64,000 bases of DNA, taken from Diphasiastrum complanatum. Lineage: Eukaryota; Streptophyta; Lycopodiopsida; Lycopodiales; Lycopodiaceae. Numbering within the stretch: position 1 is the first letter of the stretch; the number at the start of each line of letters is the position of its first letter. A program made the translations under genes and the position numbers. The notes beneath the pieces are model-generated. The model had not been told where the DNA came from. It ran no database searches and worked only from the letters and a program-made list of their open reading frames with translations. Where the stretch lies: contig CM055113.1 of NCBI GenBank assembly GCA_029204225.1, positions 2,316,081 through 2,380,080 on the forward strand, given 5' to 3'. Positions 45,040-57,428 of the stretch are shown piece after piece.

Positions 45040-48000
45040 ATGGGAAAGACCTCACTTCTTTTGTAAGGAAGATGAAGGATCTATTCATGTCACTATATAA
45101 CTCTGAAGTAGAGAATGCAGTGTCAGCTGAGAAGCAGCTCACTTACCTATTGAGAGCCCTACCCATATCTTTCTAGATGACCAGAACCCCCTGTTGGCGA
45201 AAGATCCTACAATGACCCTCAAAAAGGCAATTGTCAAAATTTGAGAGGAAGTCGAGGCGACAAAGCATCTTGATCACAAATATGGTTCTGACCAGGCCCT
45301 CTACGACAACAAAGAAAAGACCAAGAAACAATTCAAGCCTAAGAGGGAGTCGAATCAAAGGCATGATCATGATCAGCAAGCAGAGGGAACCGGCAAAGGC
45401 AACTGGAAGAGCGAAGGGAGGTCGAAACAACAAGGTGGAGAAAAAAAGACTTGCGTGAGATGCAGACGAGATGGGCACATAGTCGATACGTGCTGGCTCA
45501 ATCCAAAGATTGAATGTATCCACTGCCACAAGAAGGGTCATGCAGCCATGGATTGTCGCCTAAACCCAAGGAACAAATCAACACAAAACAGACACGAGAA
45601 TAACAACAGTTCGTCCTATGTCGAGGAGCCTGAGAGCTCAAAAATGGGTGAAGAGAGATCGAACAGAAATTGTTTGACTGCCTACATTTTTGCAGATGTG
45701 TGTGCAACGTCAACATCTGACACACAGGAGGTGATCCTAGATTCATGAGCTACCTCACACTTCGTGACATCAAGACGAATTATGTCTAGTTTTAGAAGTG
45801 CATATCCTTCAAGATTCATTGTTCTTGGAGATGGATCCAAACATCAAGTGAACGATATTGGCTCACTCTAGCTCAACATGAATGGGAGAGACAGACGACT
45901 TGAACTGATGAAGCATGCAACATTATTGATGCCTATACCAATACCCTGATCACTCAAGGTAGAAGAAAAAGTAATCTATATCATCTGAAGGTACGCCTGC
46001 CTGCAGATCAGGTGCATCAGACTCATGATGATTCGTCAGACACTCTGTGGCATAGGAGACTATGCCACATGAATTCGATGACACTTTACCAAGCAAGTCA
46101 TCATGGAGCAATAAAAGGGGTTAGCATCTTGAATGCGAACAATTTGACCACCTGTGATGCATGCCTAAAGGGTAAGATGTCTCGCACTCCATTTGACAAA
46201 GACTTCTACAGAACGAATAAGATTCTGGAGTTAGTGCATTTTGACATCTCTGGGCCTTTCAATGTGATCTCAGTAGGAGGCTCGAAATATTACATAACCT
46301 TCATTGATGACTATAGTAAATTTGCCAGAGTATATTTCATTAAGAATAAATCAGAAGCACTTGATAAACTCACAGAATATGTGAATTGGACAGAGAGATG
46401 CATCGGCAACAAAGTGAAGCAGATAAGGACAGATCGAGGTGGCGAATACATCTCAATCGCTTCACTGACTTCTGCAATGATCGTGGCATCATTTTAATAA
46501 GGATTGTAGCCTACACACCATAGCACAACGGTGCAGAAAGGAAAAATAGAATTCTGATGGAAGCTTCTAGATGCATGATGGCCTACTCGAAAGCTCCAAG
46601 GGTATTGTGGGCTGAAGCAGTAGTGACATCCGCATACATCTAGAATAGGACATGGAAGTCTGGTGTCCCTCACACAACACCACACGAATTATGGTGGAGA
46701 AGAAAGCCCAACCTGTCTCACATCAAAATCTTTGGCTATGCAACTTATGCACATATTCCTGATAAACTTCGAAAGAAGCTTGATGAGAAAGCTGAACAGG
46801 AATTTCTGGTAGGATATGACAACAATTCGTCATACTACAGAGTCTACATGCCAAACATGAACACTATGAAGACAATGAGGGATGTCAAATTTGATGAGAG
46901 CAGGACAATGACCAATGATGACCCTGTTAGCTATGAGGTTCTGGAAAGACAGTACTATGATCTACCACCAGCGATAGAGGGAGCATAAGATGAACACGAA
47001 AACAAAGATTTTTGAGTCGCTTCACATTCAAGTGACGAATCAGAAGACGAAAGATTCGAGAGGCAGCCTTCTGCTACAGTGCTTGTAAACCAAGATGATT
47101 CCAGACCTAGCAGAGCAGACAAAGGCAAAGGCATTGTTGTCCCACGAGTTTCTCCTAGAAGGTCGAAAAGAATACAAAGAGCGCCAACAAGATATGTGCT
47201 AGGCAGTTCAGCTTCCACATCAGAAGAGTTTTGTGGATTTAGTGGCGAACCACAGACATTCGAGGAGGCAATTGAATGTCCAGAGAAGGACAAATTGATC
47301 CAAGCCATGAACGAAGAGATGGAGTCTATGAGGAAGAAGCAGGTATGGATGTTGTAGCCATTACCTGATAAGCAAAGTTGTCAAATGCAAATGGGTCTAC
47401 AAGCTCAAGTATGGACCAAATGAGAATGTCTTGAAATACAAGGCAAGACTGGTAGCGAAGGAATTCTCTTAGAGATATGGTATTGACTACTCTAAGACCT
47501 TCTCTCCTGTAGTCAAACATTCGTCCCTACGATTGTTATTTGCATATGCAGCTGCTTATGACCTCAGGATCTATATTGTGGACGAGAAGACAACCTTCTT
47601 GGATGGTGAGTTAGACGAGGAGGTCTACATGGATCAACCCCCAGATTATGTCTCAAATTCACTTCCTGATTATGTATGGAGAATGCATAGGAGTATTTAT
47701 GGTCTGAAACAGTCAGCTCGACAGTGGTACAAAAAGAAAGATCACGTCTTGAAATCATTGGGATTCAAGCCACTTATGGCTGATTCCAATGTGTATGTGA
47801 GAATTATAGATGAGTAGATCATCATTGTGGCTGTGTATGTGGACGACATTCTGATACTCTGCAAGAGTGAGCAGCTGATTGCTGAAGTGAATACAGACAT
47901 CTCAAAACATTTCAAGATCGTGGATCTGGGAGAAGCCATGTGTTACCTTGGCTTGCAAATTGAAAGGGACTATGAGGGAAGTAAGCTATACCTTCACTAG

Positions 48001-48807
48001 TCCAGATACACCCAGAAAATCCTAGAGGGTTTCGGGATGCTGAATTGCAAATGGGCAAATACTCCAATGCTCGCAGAGACAGTGCTGACGAACGAAAATT
48101 GTTTGAGGACTGAGACAGAGAGAGAATTGATGCAGCTCACACCTTACAGAAAGCTGATGTACCTTGCAGAAAATACATGTCCTAACATTGCTTATGCAGT
48201 GTTCAAGATGAGCCAATTCTGCACGAATCCTGGCTCGACACACTGGAAGATTGCAAAACAAATTTTGCAATATCTTCAATTAACAAAGGATTATGGTTTG
48301 TGTTATTGTCGTGGTGCAGGTTTTCAGATAATTTCCTACAGTGATGCTAGCTGAGCATCCCTCAAGGACGATTGTAAGAGTGTCTCAAGAGGATGCACCA
48401 TTGCATCAGGAGCGACAATTCTCTGGGTCAGCGAGAAATAGACCATTGTGGCCCAGTCATCATGCGAAGCAGAGTATGCCATAGTAGCAAAGATGGCCAA
48501 CAAGATAATTTGGCTTAGACAGTTCCTGAATGAATTGGATGAAATGAACAACGAACCTCTGGTTTTGTGGATGGACAACACATCTGCAATACATCTAACG
48601 AAAGACCCTATGTTTCACTCAAGGACGAAAAACATTGTGATCAAGTACCACTTGATCAGGGACCTGATTGGCAAGAAGATGTTGCAGACCACTTTCACTG
48701 GAACAAAAGACTTGGTTGCAGACATTTTCACAAAGGCCCTGGACAAAGGTCTATTCGAGAGACAGAGGAGCAGCCTTAGAATCATCAAGCTATCATGCTT
48801 TTTTTCA
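45040..48807 (+). pseudogene. copia element E, nearly full-length polyprotein with stops
   Basis: Gag tail (LTSFVRKMKDLF) carries two consecutive CCHC knuckles, CVRCRRDGHIVDTC and CIHCHKKGHAAMDC, at about 45450-45555. The protease reads DS-stop-ATSHF, the Gly codon having become TGA (about 45745). GAG-pre-integrase and integrase follow: TLWHRRLCHM, LVHFDISGPF, FIDDYSKF, RTDRGGEY, NGAERKNR. Reverse transcriptase has YSKTFSPVVK, IYGLKQSARQWY and an intact VYVDDILIL (about 47835). RNase H has AQSSCEAEYAIVAK and KYHLIRDLI. At least eight in-frame stops and one frameshift near 46450 inactivate it. The 5' end of gag and the 5' LTR are missing. Confidence 0.92.
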
Positions 48808-49056
48808 AAGATTGAATGTATCCACTGCCACAAGAAGGGTCATGCAGCCATGGATTGTAGCCTGAACCCAAGGAACAAATCAGCACAGAACAGACAGGAG
48901 AACAACAATAGTTTGTCCTATGTCAAGGAGCTTGAGAGCTCAAAAATAGCAATTGCTAGAAAGTGCTTTGTTGATGATTTCGAAAAAGAGTTAGAGAGAT
49001 ATGTTGGAATGGCAAAGTGGAGCCACAACCCATGCTCAAAGAAATCCCATAAGTAA
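48448..49056 (+). CDS. open frame fusing copia RNase H to a duplicated gag zinc knuckle
   Basis: A stop-free frame of 202 codons begins inside RNase H of element E (MAQSSCEAEYAIVAK) and runs through DNTSAIHLTKDPMFHSRTKN to the usual carboxy end (LRIIKLSCF). It then passes directly into SKIECIHCHKKGHAAMDC, a perfect CCHC knuckle, and the Asn-rich linker after it. This last part (48808-48945) copies the second knuckle and linker of the same element's gag (about 45505-45650), with a few differences. The remainder enters the repeat unit starting at 49002. Whether the frame is ever translated is unknown; it lies inside a dead element. Confidence 0.6.
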   Translation: MAQSSCEAEYAIVAKMANKIIWLRQFLNELDEMNNEPLVLWMDNTSAIHLTKDPMFHSRTKNIVIKYHLIRDLIGKKMLQTTFTGTKDLVADIFTKALDKGLFERQRSSLRIIKLSCFFSKIECIHCHKKGHAAMDCSLNPRNKSAQNRQENNNSLSYVKELESSKIAIARKCFVDDFEKELERYVGMAKWSHNPCSKKSHK

Positions 49057-49715
49057 AAGTGGGAGTTTGTTCAAAGTGGATATAAGTGGTAAATGTCCCC
49101 TAGTACCAGCCCCTTTGCGGGTAAGGGGGAGCACTTGGATTCGTGGGCGGCTATGCGTCCGGGGACTGGATCCAGGAACGCGGCTCACAGAAGGGGCAAA
49201 AGGCTCCATGATTTTGGTGCAACCTCTGAACTAGAAAGGTTAAGTTGCATCGTGGTGCAACCTCTGAACCAGAAAGGTTAAGTTATATCCGGTCAAGGCC
49301 CACCGAATTCCTACATGATCAGAGCAGGCAACGTGACCTGTGCCCAACTTTGAGGAGGAGTGTTGGAATGGCAACGTGGAGCCACAGCCCACACTCAAAG
49401 AAATCCCATAAGTAAAAGTGGGACTTTGTTCAAAGTGGATATAAGTGGTAAATGTCCAAGTGTTTAATGTCCCCTGGTACTAGCCCCTTTGCGAGTAAGG
49501 GGGAGCAATTGGATTCGTGGGTGGCTAGACATCCGGGGATGGGATCCCGGAACGCGGCTCACGTAAGGGGCAAAAGGCTCTATGATTTTGGTGCAAACTT
49601 TGAACCAGAAAGGCTAAGTTGCATCACGATGCAAACTCTAAACCAGAAAGATTAAGTTGTATCCGGTGAAGGCCCACCAAATTTCTACAAGATAGAAACT
49701 GATAGACATCTCTCA
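49002..49715 (+). repeat. 359-bp tandem direct repeat resembling LTR ends
   Basis: Two units start TGTTGGAATGGCAA(A/C)GTGGAGC at 49002 and 49361, about 90 percent alike by eye. The second has a short extra segment (about 49455-49470). The second start is preceded by TTTGAGGAGGAG, a good polypurine tract, so TGTTGG is probably an LTR start. Each unit also repeats GAACCAGAAAGGTTAAGTTG-type words twice internally. Short frames in the units are not genes. Confidence 0.85.
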
Positions 49716-50217
49716 TTGATTCTCGATGGATACATGCCAAGACATCTAGAGTAGATTTTGTGTTACAGACTTACAGACTTACATTTCTACTAAAGAGACG
49801 GTACCCAAATTACATGGTCATGTTGATGCGAGCATTAGTGAGGTTATCTACCTCCATGACTATATTTCCACAAGACACTTCGTAGATTGATCATGTGTTG
49901 AAGTTGAAAGAAGTGAGGTAGATTTTAGACATTAGGGACACATATTTTCATTTATTTGTGTGACAAAGAGGATGAGATTTCTAGAAATGAGAAACCTTTT
50001 TCTATCCCATTTCAACAAGAGGATGCTGAATAAAATCCAAATTTTCTTATCATTTTCCATGCATCAGTGATTCATCAGACACAGAAACTGATGATGCAGA
50101 TCAAAGAAAGAAATGAAACTCCAAATAAAAAGAAGATAGCAAAAGTATTGAGGACAAGGCTGCAACCTCTAAAGTTGAAAAGCTTCTGAAAAAGTAATAT
50201 GGCTGATCTTAATAAGG

Positions 50218-50346
50218 GTGAAGTTTTGCTACTTTTAGCTATGTTCTTGATTTTGGCTTATTTTCTTGATTTCTTGTATTTCTATTGTAATTTGATGTTT
50301 AAAAAATGGACCAGATTTTTGAATGCTAAGACTGGTACATAAACTT
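50218..50346 (+). mobile_element. remnant of 5' LTR of element G
   Basis: About 105 bases (AGTTTTGCTACTTT, then CTATGTTCTTGATTTTGGCT, TTGTATTT, TATTGTAATTTGATGTTTA) match 57882-57990 in direct orientation, about 7.66 kb away. The match is followed by a primer-binding site at 50348. The rest of the LTR upstream of 50218 does not match the 3' copy, so the 5' LTR is truncated or replaced. Confidence 0.65.
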
Positions 50347-50347
50347 T

Positions 50348-50359
50348 TGGTATAAGAGC
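50348..50359 (+). promoter_or_regulatory. primer-binding site of element G
   Basis: TGGTATAAGAGC differs from the canonical site by one base and follows the LTR remnant closely. Confidence 0.65.
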
Positions 50360-50984
50360 ATTAGATACTTTCCATCAAATTTGGTGATTTTTGTTAAATT
50401 TGGTAGAGTTTCTTGTTCTAGTTGTCTTTATTTTCAATTTTCAGCAAGCTTTGATTCAAATTTTGACCATTCAATCTTCATTTTTTGTGTGATTTCTTAT
50501 TTTAGATCAATAGATTTTTTGTTAGCTTCTTGGAGGTACTGAGATTTTTTGATTTGGAGCTATAATGACCAAGTTATGGCCATTTTAGTGTTTTCATTCC
50601 CTAGTTAAGTTTTTTCAGTCTGCTTTCTCCATTTTTGTCTATACTTTTGGCCAGATTTTATGACTATATTCCTATAGGATTGTAGATCTCACTTTTAGCT
50701 TGAATTTGAGCCAATTTGTGGCCAATTTGGTTGGAAATTGAGGGAGATATGGCAGTTCTTGTGAAGGAGGTATAATTCTAGATTTTGGTTGAATTTTTGG
50801 GAGAGAAGCACTTCAATCCTTCATTGTTGAAGTTTTCTTCCTAAATTTTTTTTTTTCAAATTTTTCATTTTGAAGTTTCTACCAGAAATATTAAAAAAAA
50901 ATTGACCTAACCCTACCTACATGTAGCCCTAATCCTAGGGCCTCATAAACAAAAAAAAAAACTACCCTCCACATCATCTCGCGA

Positions 50985-51205
50985 CTTCTCCACTTCTCCA
51001 CTTCTCCACAGGCGATTCCTTTGGCTGGCGAGTTCCACCTGCAAATTCTTTGGCTGGCGAGTTCCACCTACAATCTCTTTGGCTGGCCAGTTCCACCTGC
51101 CTGCAAATTCTCCACAATTTCTCGTGAGTCCCTAGCACATGCAAATCCACCTAGGCAAATTTCTCGTGAGTCCTTGGCATCTGCGAATCCACCTCCAAAT
51201 CCATG
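50985..51205. repeat. cluster of short tandem repeats (10, 28 and 45 bp units)
   Basis: CTTCTCCACT occurs three times in tandem near 50988. TTTGGCTGGCGAGTTCCACC occurs three times at about 51020-51095 (period near 28 to 35). TTTCTCGTGAGTCC(C/T)TGGCA followed by a CAAATCCACCT-like word occurs twice at about 51117-51195. The tract is unusually C-rich compared with its surroundings. Confidence 0.8.
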
Positions 51206-51956
51206 TGGGTGAGTCCAACTTTCTTTCTTAAACAACTTTCTTTTCTCCCCTTTGCGACTTCTTCAACCGTACTCTTTCCTGTAATCTTCGGGCATATTCC
51301 AGAAATATTCTCCTCCAGCAGCCGCGCTCTCCTCCCCTCGCGATTACCACATCTCCTGGCGAATATCTCCTCTCTCACAAATACCCTCTTGGCGATTTCT
51401 CTCTCCTGCGACTCCTTCACGAGTCTTCTTGTTATGTCCATGGCCAATAAGTAGGATTCAGTATACTCCTAGTCTTGGATACACGGTACTCCAGTAAATC
51501 AAGCTGTTAGCTATGCCACGTCATACTGGATGTGACCCGAAAGTAACTAATATCCTTGTGAGGCCCATAACACACTAAATGGAGTTTAGACAAGGTATGA
51601 GACAGTGTATGCATGTGTAGAGAGTTATCAATAGCAATTCTATGAATAGGTGGTCCATGCTCAGGACTCTATTCTAGGTGAATCTATGTATAGGAAACTT
51701 AGGGCTATGCATGGCTATGTGCCCAGGTTGCTTTTGGCTCTATATATTGGGTCCAAACTCGCCCTACTCCTGATTGTGATCATTGATTCATTGCCAGAGT
51801 TTCACTCTACATTTATGCTTCTTATTCCTTGGCTTGGGGGTGAAGCTTCTAGAGTTGATTGGTTGCGTGCTTATACTTGGTTGGGTGGTTGCTCCATAGT
51901 GTGTTTTCCATTGTATGTTATCTTGTAAGCAGGATCTTAGGGAGCTTTCCTTATAG

Positions 51957-51968
51957 TGGTATCAGAGC
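51957..51968 (+). promoter_or_regulatory. second primer-binding-site-like sequence
   Basis: TGGTATCAGAGC in the context TATAGTGGTATCAGAGCACGG is a perfect match to the plant site. A TATATATTGGG word lies about 220 bases upstream, and the intervening 51430-51955 segment could be an LTR. No clean CA end precedes the site and no downstream gag is readable. Confidence 0.45.
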
Positions 51969-52199
51969 ACGGCTTACGAAGATTGGAGAACATGGAGAAG
52001 GGCTACCTTTTGTCAAAATTTTGGATTGGATCCATGAGAATTCTCTTCCAAGGTGGATAGCAAGGGTGCAAGTGGGTGTACTATCCCAGTTTCAATTTGC
52101 ATGTTGCTAAGATCCATTACTCTTGGGATTCTTTGTGGTTTTATGGAGAATTGTCCTTGAAGGCCAATTTGTGATGTTTTTTTGGAGTTTTTTCTCGTG

Positions 52200-55100
52200 T
52201 AGATCAAATCTTTGGTAAATCTAAATTATTCAACAAGTGTGCTTTCATTTTAGTGCTCATTAATGATGAAATTAATAATGCATGTCGGTTCTCTCCAATG
52301 ATTTATGATTATAGGCTATGTTTTGGTCAAAATTGCTTGATTTTTCATGTTTTTTGCAACAAAATAAATAGTAAGAATCAAAATCTAGCAAGATTAGATC
52401 AATTACTCTGACACTCTGATCTCGCACGTGTAAAACCTAGGTGGCAAGCAGACATGACAAGCATCTTGTTCATTTGATTTCCCTTTGTAGTGAGCTTTAT
52501 AACACCCAATTTGGTGTCATGTAGCCAAAGTTATAATCATATGAAGTTTTGCAGTTTTGTGATTAAAATTGGCAAAATTTGGAATTGTTCTAATTGCATG
52601 CCAGTCATTTCCCTGATTTGTAGTACTGTGTTTGCATGGATTAGTTGCATGTTGATTCTCAGAGTGATTTTGACATGTATGAAAGATTTACAATCGATTC
52701 AAATTGTCATACGCATGTGCTCTGACAGTTGGGTCACAAATCAGTCTTAATGGCTGACAAATTTCGTAAAACTGAAGTTTACATAAAAAATTCCGTAATG
52801 ACGATTGTGATTGATGTAGTGTGCTTTGCATGCCACTTTGACATTGGGTTAGAAACATTAGAAATCGGACAGTGTTTCAATTTTTTTGATTTTGATTGCC
52901 TTTTGTACTAACAGTATTTTCGTCAGAATTTTTGAATTACGTAAAATAAAACAAAAAATGAGTTTTTCGAAAAAAATCGAAATTTTGGTCATTTTTTTGT
53001 TATCTATGGAATCAGTTTAGATTAGTGAAAATTGATCACAACGTTTTCGCTAAGTCTAAATTATTTCTCGGTGATAGATAAGTTAAAGTTGACAGTAGAA
53101 ATCACAATGAATTGCAGACAGTTTTACGGTGGTCATTTTCTTTTAACTTTTGGAGTGGGAAACTCCCAGATTGAAAGTTAAAATTTGAATTTTTTTCTTT
53201 TTTTGTTGAATTTCAAATTGGTAAAAATTTGAAATCAGTTACTTGTTTGATACTTTTCTAATCGATGTTGATCGATAGAAATCAGTCAAGTGAACGTTTG
53301 TGCAAGATACTCGTTTAATTCGATTGAAACTGTCAAACAATATGAAATGACCAAGTTGAATGAGTGGCAATAGTATTCTTTATCTAGCAGTAAATCCGAC
53401 AGGATACAATTCAAGAATTACTAAAATCCTAAATGGGATTTCCATTCATGTAATTTCATACTCTGTGTTTGGATAGGTTTTGTCAATATTAACGGAGTAA
53501 TGCCAAACCAGTCAATAAAAAGAAAACAGTCTCATTTTATTGGAAAATTTGTAGTAATAGGAATTACATAACTGATTTTATTTCTAGTAAAATCCTATGG
53601 TGAATTATATTCAACCCATGTATAGGAAAGAAATGAAATTGTTTTAAAAATTTTCTTACAGTAATTAGTTTTTTAAAAAATTTACTAATGTCATTACGTC
53701 TTCTTGGTACCTTAGCTGAATAGATTTTCAAGAAACTGAAAATTCTAAGGAGGGAAGAAGATTAGACATCAGAAGTAGTAAGTGTGATCGGGAAATGTAT
53801 TTCGTAGTTAGGATTTTGGTAATCCCTATAAATAATTGCTTAATACTGGTTATTAATTTCCTGGTTAGAATTTATTTAGCTGAATTCGTAATTGATATCT
53901 TTGTAACCATTGAGTTATCCACAGTTTTAGATGTTAATTGTGATGTTAGAAGTGAAATTTGATACGTGGATTACATTGGATCTATAAGTTGACAGAAGCT
54001 TGTCCCTGGATTTGATGTATCAGTAGGGTTTCAAAGCTTGTCAATAACCAGAAAAGTTTAGAGTGTAATAGTTGAACCATGTTAGTTCTTCTGTCTAAGT
54101 CACATAATCAGATGTAAATTTCATGTATTCATCTGATAGGCATGCCAATCATCCAAATAAGTGGATTCTCCAGTGTTTTGAAAACATGAGATAATATTCT
54201 ATATGGATTATTGGACTGCTAAATGATCAGTGGATCTCTAGAATATCAGATAAGGCGGTTAAGGGTTTTCTGGAAGGAAAAGCTGATGGTATGAGACATC
54301 AGTAGTTCAAAGAAAACCATTCCGTCAAATGTGGGGTATTTCAGAAAATTTTGAGGTTTAATCTAGATCCTAATATGATATCTCATTATTTACAAAATCA
54401 GAGGCCCTCAAATCTATTTCTCGCTTTCTTGATTAATCCTTTACTTTTTAGTAATTTCTCAAATATTGGATATCGGACTGATTTATATGATTCTTTCCAG
54501 CATGAAGTTATTCTACTGTTATGTCGTATAAATTACTACTTGTGTGAATAGACTTGGAATTCAGATAAATTCTAAGGTTAAAATGTTTCAATTTTTTAAA
54601 CCATAGAATTTCTTTGTTGCATAAATGGATTTCGATGGAATAGTAGTTTCTATCACTTAGAGAGAAAATATTTGAAAGCGAAGTCCTGTATGTAATAGGG
54701 TGAATCCTTTAGCGGAAGTACTTATTACTGACTTTTCTTGGATTTATATATGTCATATATTATCTGTCCAGTTAGTTTTTATGGAAATTTATAATTTCTT
54801 TAAAAGGAGGGGTGAAGTGGTGGGATAAAATTCTATCTGGAAATTTGTTGGTTGCATAGCTTTCGGAAGAGAACCAGCTAGGGTATAGAAATGAGATTGG
54901 ATATGAAAGGAATTTCGGATAGATTCAGAGTAAGATGCCTAAGTGGAATTTTTCGAATATGAGGAATTCTGTAGGGATTGTGTGGACAATCTGGAACCAG
55001 AACAGGTTTGGAATTTGAATCATTATCTATAAGTAGTACAATAAAAGATCAAAAGCTACTAGTTCCATTTTGATTGGAATAGAAGTAAGTTTGATCAGAA

Positions 55101-56460
55101 TTTAAGTATGAGAGTTCTATATTGGATAAACCTAATCCTAGTTTAAGTACTAGGATCAAAGAGGGGTTAATCAGTGGGAGAAATTATGTAATTAGAGGTA
55201 AGTGGGATTGGAAAACTGCTGAGAGTGAATTTTATTGTCTCAGAGATTTTTCAGATATGTTATTTACTCATGAGGAATACAAAATATGTTGTAGCTGAGT
55301 TACAAGATCTCAGTGAGATATGTGAGTAACATATGTGGTCTCTGGAAGAATCTGCCAAATAAAAATGTGTTTATGTACTGGGTCATAGTGAGATTATTCA
55401 CATATGTGCACGATTAATCTTGTATGAATCTACTGTGTATTCCTGGTTACTAGAGTTATTTGGTGCACTTAACCTAGTCAACGAACATAAGCATATGATC
55501 AAGTATTGTTTTGACAGATACTTGCAGAGTAAACAAATCTTTGTATAGAAGATTTATGGATTAACTTATAGATGATTTGGGTAAGAATCTAAATGTGGTG
55601 TTATACTAGTACAATTGAATTCTTCACCTAGACATTTGAGATTTCTGAATCATTGGCAATTAGATTGAGTAGTTGATTACTCCAGGATGAAGTTAATTGG
55701 TAAAACGATCAGTGTGATGTGGATTCACTAGAAATTGATGGTTTAGATTTATATTGCTTGTAAGATGCATGATTAGTGAATCATTTTGGTTCATCAGTTA
55801 AAAATTGTGTGCATTGGATATATAGTATTCTTGGGATAGAGTATACAGTATATGGTTCTCTCACGAGCAATGTCTCGCTTACTAGCGAACTTGTGGATCT
55901 CTATGGATCTTGCTTACAAAACTTGTCTCGCTCGCAGGCGGACTTGTTGTTTGTATTTTCGTCTTGATTGCTTGCTAGCATCAAACTACTTCTTCACTGT
56001 GTATATGTATCAAGTATCATCCAGAGAGTATATAGTCGCTCTGTATAACTTCTAGATTAGAGGAACTAAACATCTACAACTAATCTGAAAACTACAAGAG
56101 TGGCAGATTAGCAACAACTTGGAGTGTATCTGCTGACGTGAGAGAACCGTATTTTCTCTCACGCCAACGCACTGCTTGGATCTGTATGCAGTGCTTGAAG
56201 AATCACAGAAAATCAATAGATGATCTTGTATCCGTTTGTGCACATGTCATTTTTTTTTGTGTCTGCTGTTATTCGTGTGTCTAATTCTCTCATTCATTTA
56301 ATTTCGCACATTGGTTGAAACTTTGTTGAATGCTACATTAATTTATAAACGTAGATCAGTAGTGCCTGACTACATTCTGGAGGACTGTAGGAACGATTCA
56401 GTTGGTAGTGACCAATGATCAGTTTTGAACTCCATGATCAAGTCTTGTCCGACAATTGTA
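52200..56460. other. AT-rich interior of element G, no readable genes
   Basis: More than 4 kb with no open frame above about 90 codons, no domain motif and no tandem repeat of note. Position between the primer-binding site (50348) and polypurine tract (57429) suggests the decayed interior of one LTR element, possibly with nested insertions. Confidence 0.45.
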
Positions 56461-56523
56461 ATGATCATGACCAAGGTCAAAATAAAGAGGTATACTGAGT
56501 AGAACGAACTTCTACAACTGTAG

Positions 56524-57117
56524 TTAAATCATGGAGTACAATTCAATTGTCGAGAATTAAATTCTACTCCACAAATCAATGGTTATGACCATATTATTGA
56601 TAATGATTTTTTTGGAATAATTTCTGAATATGGATCAACTGAGTGGTATAACATTGATACAAAATTCAAATACCAATACAACAACGAGCTTTTTGATGAT
56701 GAAATTGGTATTAACAGTGCTTTCATGAAGTCAATAATTATAGATACATCCCAAGATCTGAAGCAAATTCATATTGGGCTACCAACAAATGAGTCTAATG
56801 TGATATCAACAGAAAGATTTGGTGCAAAATCATCCAATATTCTTGCATTAGAGGATGTCATCAATCCTATCAACAAGGAAAATAGGTTGACATGAGAACT
56901 GAATTCAAGGCTATCAAACTCCTTGTGTACTGATGACCAAAACGATCCCTTCACTACATGGGATTTGATGAATCCGAATGCGGAATGCTTGCATTTATTG
57001 GATGCAATGGAGCTTCAAAATGAAATCAAGACCATTTATTATAAAGTGGTACACAAGGCAATAACAACACCAGATGCCTATCCAATCAAGAGAGATACTG
57101 GGGAAGGAGACTATTGA
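56524..57117 (+). pseudogene. decayed ORF of unknown family in element G
   Basis: A single frame stays open for 197 codons except for one TGA at 56893, where CGA would restore Arg. It begins after a TAG at 56521 that also looks like a decayed codon, since the frame appears coding further upstream (NELLQL). Landmarks are NSTPQINGYDHIID, DFFGIISEYGSTEWYNID, LKQIHIGLPTNES and MELQNEIKTIYYKVVHK. I do not recognise it. Its place just before the polypurine tract suggests a retroelement protein encoded after the polymerase, as in some Ty3 lineages, but this is inference. Confidence 0.5.
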
Positions 57118-57428
57118 ATGCCCTGTTGCTTGGATCCTGTCAACCCATGCAGAACTAACGCAACTTGAGGCTTTCCTGTGTTTCATCAATCTCTTCTTCA
57201 GTGATCTTATCAAATCAATGTGATCAGTTGTAGATCAAAGGTTCTTTATGAAGAAATCTCGTTGCAACCTTGTTCTACGACAATAAGCAGAGACAACAAA
57301 ATATGATGAACGGAAGATGATCTTATTTAAGGTGGCCATATATGATTCGACTACTGCCAAAGGATTCATAAAACATGGCACTCAACAAAGAGCTACACGG
57401 TCTTCATTTTTTAGGACAAAAATGCTTA

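Noticed and set aside
51430-51955. Definite LTR upstream of the second primer-binding site
   Set aside because: A TATA-like word and the site at 51957 fit, but there is no clear CA end, no TG start with matching partner and no second copy in the window.
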